Shown piece after piece: positions 60,821 to 64,000 of a stretch of DNA of 64,000 nucleotides. Position 1 is the first letter of the stretch. Each line of letters starts with the position of its first letter. The stretch is taken from assembly GCA_023853785.1 (NCBI GenBank), contig JAJIRX010000602.1:205663-269662 (forward strand), read 5' to 3'. The notes beneath the pieces are model-generated. The model did no database searches, was not told the DNA's origin, and was given only the letters and a program-made list of their open reading frames with translations. Origin of the DNA: Psilocybe azurescens (Eukaryota; Basidiomycota; Agaricomycetes; Agaricales; Agrocybaceae). A program made the translations under genes and the position numbers.

Positions 60821-63116
60821 ATGGCAACAATCGAGAATAAAACTATGCTTCTACCAGTTTCATTCCCCGCAAAGAAACAGAATGGCTCACAAATCGTCAA
60901 AACTGCTGCTCTCTTAGACTCAGGAGCAGGAGGAAAATTCATTGACCAGAATTACGCACAAAAACTTGGACTCAAGACCCAACCCTTGGAAAAACCGATC
61001 CGAGTTTACAATGTAGATGGGACTCCAAACAAGAAGGGAACCATCTCATCGTTCGTGGACCTGGACTTAAAAGTTGGAAATCGAAACCATTGGGAAAAGT
61101 TATTGGTCTCTGGACTAGGGAAACAGAAGATCATTCTGGGTTTCCCATGGTTACAGGAAAAGAATCCAGGAATCAACTGGCAGAACGGACAGATAACTTG
61201 GAAACCACGTCAAGGACCCACAATAAATCAGACTACCATTGAAGAAGAAATGGACGAACAAACATCAATAATCGAGACCACCCACCCATTGGAAGAATTC
61301 AAATCACTGATCATCCAATACATCGGAGACGCAAACGAAGATGAAATAAAAGAAACATGGCTTAACACCAAGATCACTACCTTGCAAACATTAGCTCAAC
61401 AATACGAACCGAAGAAACCCACAAAACCTCTCCAAGAAATTATTCCCCCAGAATATCAGTCATATATGGATCTCTTCGACAAACAAGCGGCAGACCGATT
61501 CCCGGAACCAAGACCATGGGACCACAAAATCGAGTTAAAGAAGGATTCATACCAAAGAAATTCAAGGCATATAACATTACACCGGCAGAACAAATGGAAC
61601 TGGACAACTGGACAAAGGAACAATTGGATAAAGGATACATTCGGCCCTCCGAATCACCTATGGCATCTCCATTCTTCTTCGTATCAAAAAGGATGGAAAG
61701 CTCAGACCTTGTCAAGACTACAGATATCTGAACGATTGGACCATCAAAAATGCCTACCCCTTACCATGAATAACGGAGCTCATGGACAAGTTAAAAGGCA
61801 CAAAATTCTTCACAAAGCTGGATATCCGATGGGGCTACAATAACATCAGGATAAAAGACGGCAACCAATGGAAGGCAGCATTCAAAACCAACCGAGGACT
61901 TTTGAACCAACTGTAATGTTCTTTGGCATGTGCAACTCCCGGCAACCTTCCAATCCATGATGGACTCGATCTTCGAAGATATGATATCACAATGCTTCAT
62001 AATCATCTATATGGATGACATCTTAATCTTTGCAAAAGATCAAGAGGAACTGGAAAAGTACACTAAAATGGTTCTCCAACGACTCCAAGAAAACGATCTC
62101 TATCTCAAGCCGGAAAAATGCTCATTTGCTCAGGAGAAAGTGGAATATCTCGGAATGATTGTCAAAGCAGGAAAGATCTCCATGGACCCAACAAAACTCA
62201 AGGGAATTCAGGACTGGCCAGCACCTACTACTCTCAAACAAGTCCGATCATTTCTAGGCTTTGGAAACTTTTACCGAAAATTCATCCGGAAGTTCTCTGA
62301 AGTAGCTCGACCTTTGAATGAACTCCTGAAGAAAGACAAAGGATTTTTATGGAACGATGTAACTCAAGCTGCCTTTGATGAACTAAAGAAACGATTCACA
62401 GAAAAACCAGTACTCTTGATGCCTGACCCCGCTAAACCATTTCAAATTGAATCTGACACTTCAAAATACGCCTCTGGAGCAGTCCTCACCCAACTAGATG
62501 GAAATGGCGAAAGACACCCATGTGCATTTATATCAAGAACATTTTCCCCAACTGAAAGAAATTATGAAATCTATGACAGAGAATTATTGGGAATAATCCG
62601 AGCACTACAGGAATGGAGACACTACATCCAAGGATCAGAACACACAACTACAGTATATTCAGATCACAAGAATTTAACATATTTCAGATCGGCCCAAAAT
62701 CTGAACCTGATGACAGGCGCGCTGGTCTCTGTATGTCTCAGAATTCAACCTGAAATTGGTACATCTACCTGGAAACAAAATGATTCAATCTGATACCCTT
62801 TCAAGACGCCCTGATTTTACCCCGGAAGAAGACCATGACAATGAAAACATCACCCTACTCCCAGAAAAGCTTTTCATTGACTTAATCGACACTGAGTTAC
62901 AGGAAAGGATTGCCAATGCAAACGAACTGGACCACAACGCAGCAGAAGCAATGAAAACCCTATTAGAGGGAGGACCGCCAAATGCACGACATGACCTCAA
63001 AGAATGGAAAACAGAGATTGTGAACAGCAAAACCATCTTATACTACCATGGATGAGCCTACATTCCAAAAGATCAAACCCTGCGGAAGGACATAGTCAAA
63101 TCATATCACAACCCTA
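60821..63116 (+). pseudogene. Gypsy pol (protease, RT, RNase H, start of integrase), broken
   Basis: A protease-type LLDSGAGGKFID motif lies at about 60910. The RT domain has IYMDDILIF (YMDD at 62010) and the thumb region [17 protein letters not shown]. RNase H has [14 protein letters not shown] and VYSDHKNL. It then reaches LSRRPDF (62800) and the first residues of the integrase zinc finger (YIPKD..., 63060). Frames break near 61550, 61690, 61770, 61910 and 62714, and the integrase core is absent. It cannot encode an active polyprotein. Confidence 0.88.
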
Positions 63117-63556
63117 TTTGAGGTCTTTACACGGCCCCCATTTTTTGGTCGGACTCCGGTCGGACTCCGTCGGACTTTCTATATTCAGAATGACAATTTT
63201 TCTGGTCTAGGACTGCTGAAATTTTCCGGTGAGATTCCGGTGAGATTCCGGTGAAAGTCCGACTGGACTACAAGTCCAACGGACTGTCCGGGTGGACTGT
63301 CCACTGGAAATGACTGGACAGAACCAACAGAAGTCCAATGGAAGTCCAATGGAAGTCCATCGAATCCCACCGGACATGACCATTGGAATTCCAGCGGACA
63401 AGTCCAACGGAATTCCAATGGAAGTCCAACGGATGTCCTTTATTATAATTTATACTAGTATAGAAAAAAGACACTAACGAGAATTGAACTCGGGCATCGG
63501 AGAATGCCGAACGCAAGCAAGGATAAACCAACTGAGCCACAAAGGCTTATGGAAAA
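63117..63556 (-). mobile_element. tRNA-derived SINE-like element inserted in Gypsy pol
   Basis: On the minus strand the head has an RNA polymerase III A box TGGCTCAGTTGG (63528-63539) and a B box GTTCAATTC (63481-63489), with a T-arm-like hairpin CGAG-TTCAATT-CTCG. The acceptor ends do not pair, so it is not a functional tRNA gene. The body (63440-63130) consists of short degenerate repeats of GGACTTCCATTGGACTTCC type and ends near GGGGGCCGTGTAAAGACCTC. It interrupts the integrase coding sequence of the Gypsy relic. Confidence 0.6.
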
Positions 63557-64000
63557 TAATAAAATTAGTTAAATAGATAGTGATGCCGCCGAAATTCTCG
63601 GCACTGCTTAGCACGGGACAAACAACAACGCGCGCGTGACATGTTGATGCCACGTCGGTCCGTTGTTGATTCCGGCCCCACTTTTCTTCCACCACCACCA
63701 CCACTACCGCCTCGTCGGTCGGAGCCAGGCGAAAGCCAACCCGACGCGACGGAGGACGAGCACAACCACGACGGCCACGACCACGACCGCGATGACGGGA
63801 ACGCATACGACGGCGACAGCGAGGACGGCGACAGCGACAGCGAGGACGGCGACAGCGACAGCGAGGGTGGGGCGAGACGGTGCGGCGAGACGGCGACAGC
63901 GCAGCAGGCACAGCGAGGGTGGTGCGAGACGGCGGGCGAGACGGTGAGGGCGAGGGTGTGGGTGAGGGCGAGGGCGAGACAGCGGGGCGAGACGGTGAGG
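63557..64000. repeat. GC-rich simple repeats (GACAGC / GGCGAG type) at the right edge
   Basis: After about 190 bp of unassigned sequence, 63745-64000 is low complexity: GACAGCGAGGACGGC words and then GGCGAGACGGTGAGG words, continuing past the edge. Long ORFs here on both strands reflect composition only. Confidence 0.75.

Larger units (their letters stand above)
59600..63116 (+). mobile_element. Degenerate, 3'-truncated Ty3/Gypsy LTR retrotransposon
   Basis: Gag, protease, reverse transcriptase and RNase H are in Ty3/Gypsy order. Sequence ends within the start of integrase, where a SINE-like element is inserted. Several frameshifts and stops are present. No LTRs were recognised in the window. 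This is a fungal retroelement relic. Confidence 0.88.

Noticed and set aside
63465..63550. Functional tRNA gene
   Set aside because: A and B boxes are present, but the two acceptor ends do not pair and the D stem is poor, so a tRNA-derived element fits better.
63474..63947. Arg-rich and Thr/Ala-rich ORFs at the right edge
   Set aside because: They come from GC-rich hexanucleotide repeats and have no conserved features.

Overview
The window looks like a chromosome segment of a filamentous fungus, most likely an agaricomycete (Basidiomycota). This is inferred from dense 45-60 nt introns with GTRNGY/CTRAY/YAG signals, a fungal rhodopsin-domain receptor family, very large TPR-CHAT proteins, a Ty3/Gypsy retroelement and a housekeeping inositol 5-phosphatase carrying a WD40-like N-terminus.

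Layout. Left arm (1-22.4 kb), all on the minus strand: the 5' part of TPR-CHAT copy A (1-2.9 kb), a collapsed ankyrin-gene copy A' (4.1-7.3 kb), the best preserved TPR-CHAT gene B (7.85-15.6 kb) and ankyrin copy B' (16.6-22.4 kb). Central island (23.8-42.5 kb): a small Costars-domain gene, a WD40/inositol 5-phosphatase gene, a nodulin-like MFS transporter, and a three-fold tandem array of fungal rhodopsin-domain receptor genes. That array contains a duplicated scrap of the transporter and a nested pair of MITE-like elements. Right arm (42.8-59.1 kb), all on the plus strand: ankyrin gene C (the most complete ankyrin copy), a conserved spacer carrying a scrap of another ankyrin 3' end, TPR-CHAT copy D (decayed) and a deletion derivative D' of the ankyrin gene. 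The right edge (59.6-64 kb) holds a degenerate Ty3/Gypsy element cut by a tRNA-derived SINE-like element, then GC-rich simple repeats.

The dominant signal is a co-directional two-gene module, [ankyrin protein with a nucleotidyltransferase-like head] followed by [TPR array plus CHAT caspase-like protease]. It is present at least three times, in opposite orientations on either side of the island. The ankyrin head shows a GGS...DVD...FDID pattern reminiscent of pol-beta-type nucleotidyltransferases. TPR-CHAT B keeps the CHAT His and Cys motifs. This recalls sensor/protease immune-type pairs, but the functional link is inference from repeated adjacency only.

Many genes carry single-base indels, several of them in homopolymers, and these also break the single-copy Costars, 5-phosphatase and MFS genes. 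Part of the apparent decay may therefore be consensus error. Large deletions, in-frame stops and amplified indels in A, A', B', D and D' are more likely real decay. Exon boundaries are approximate throughout.
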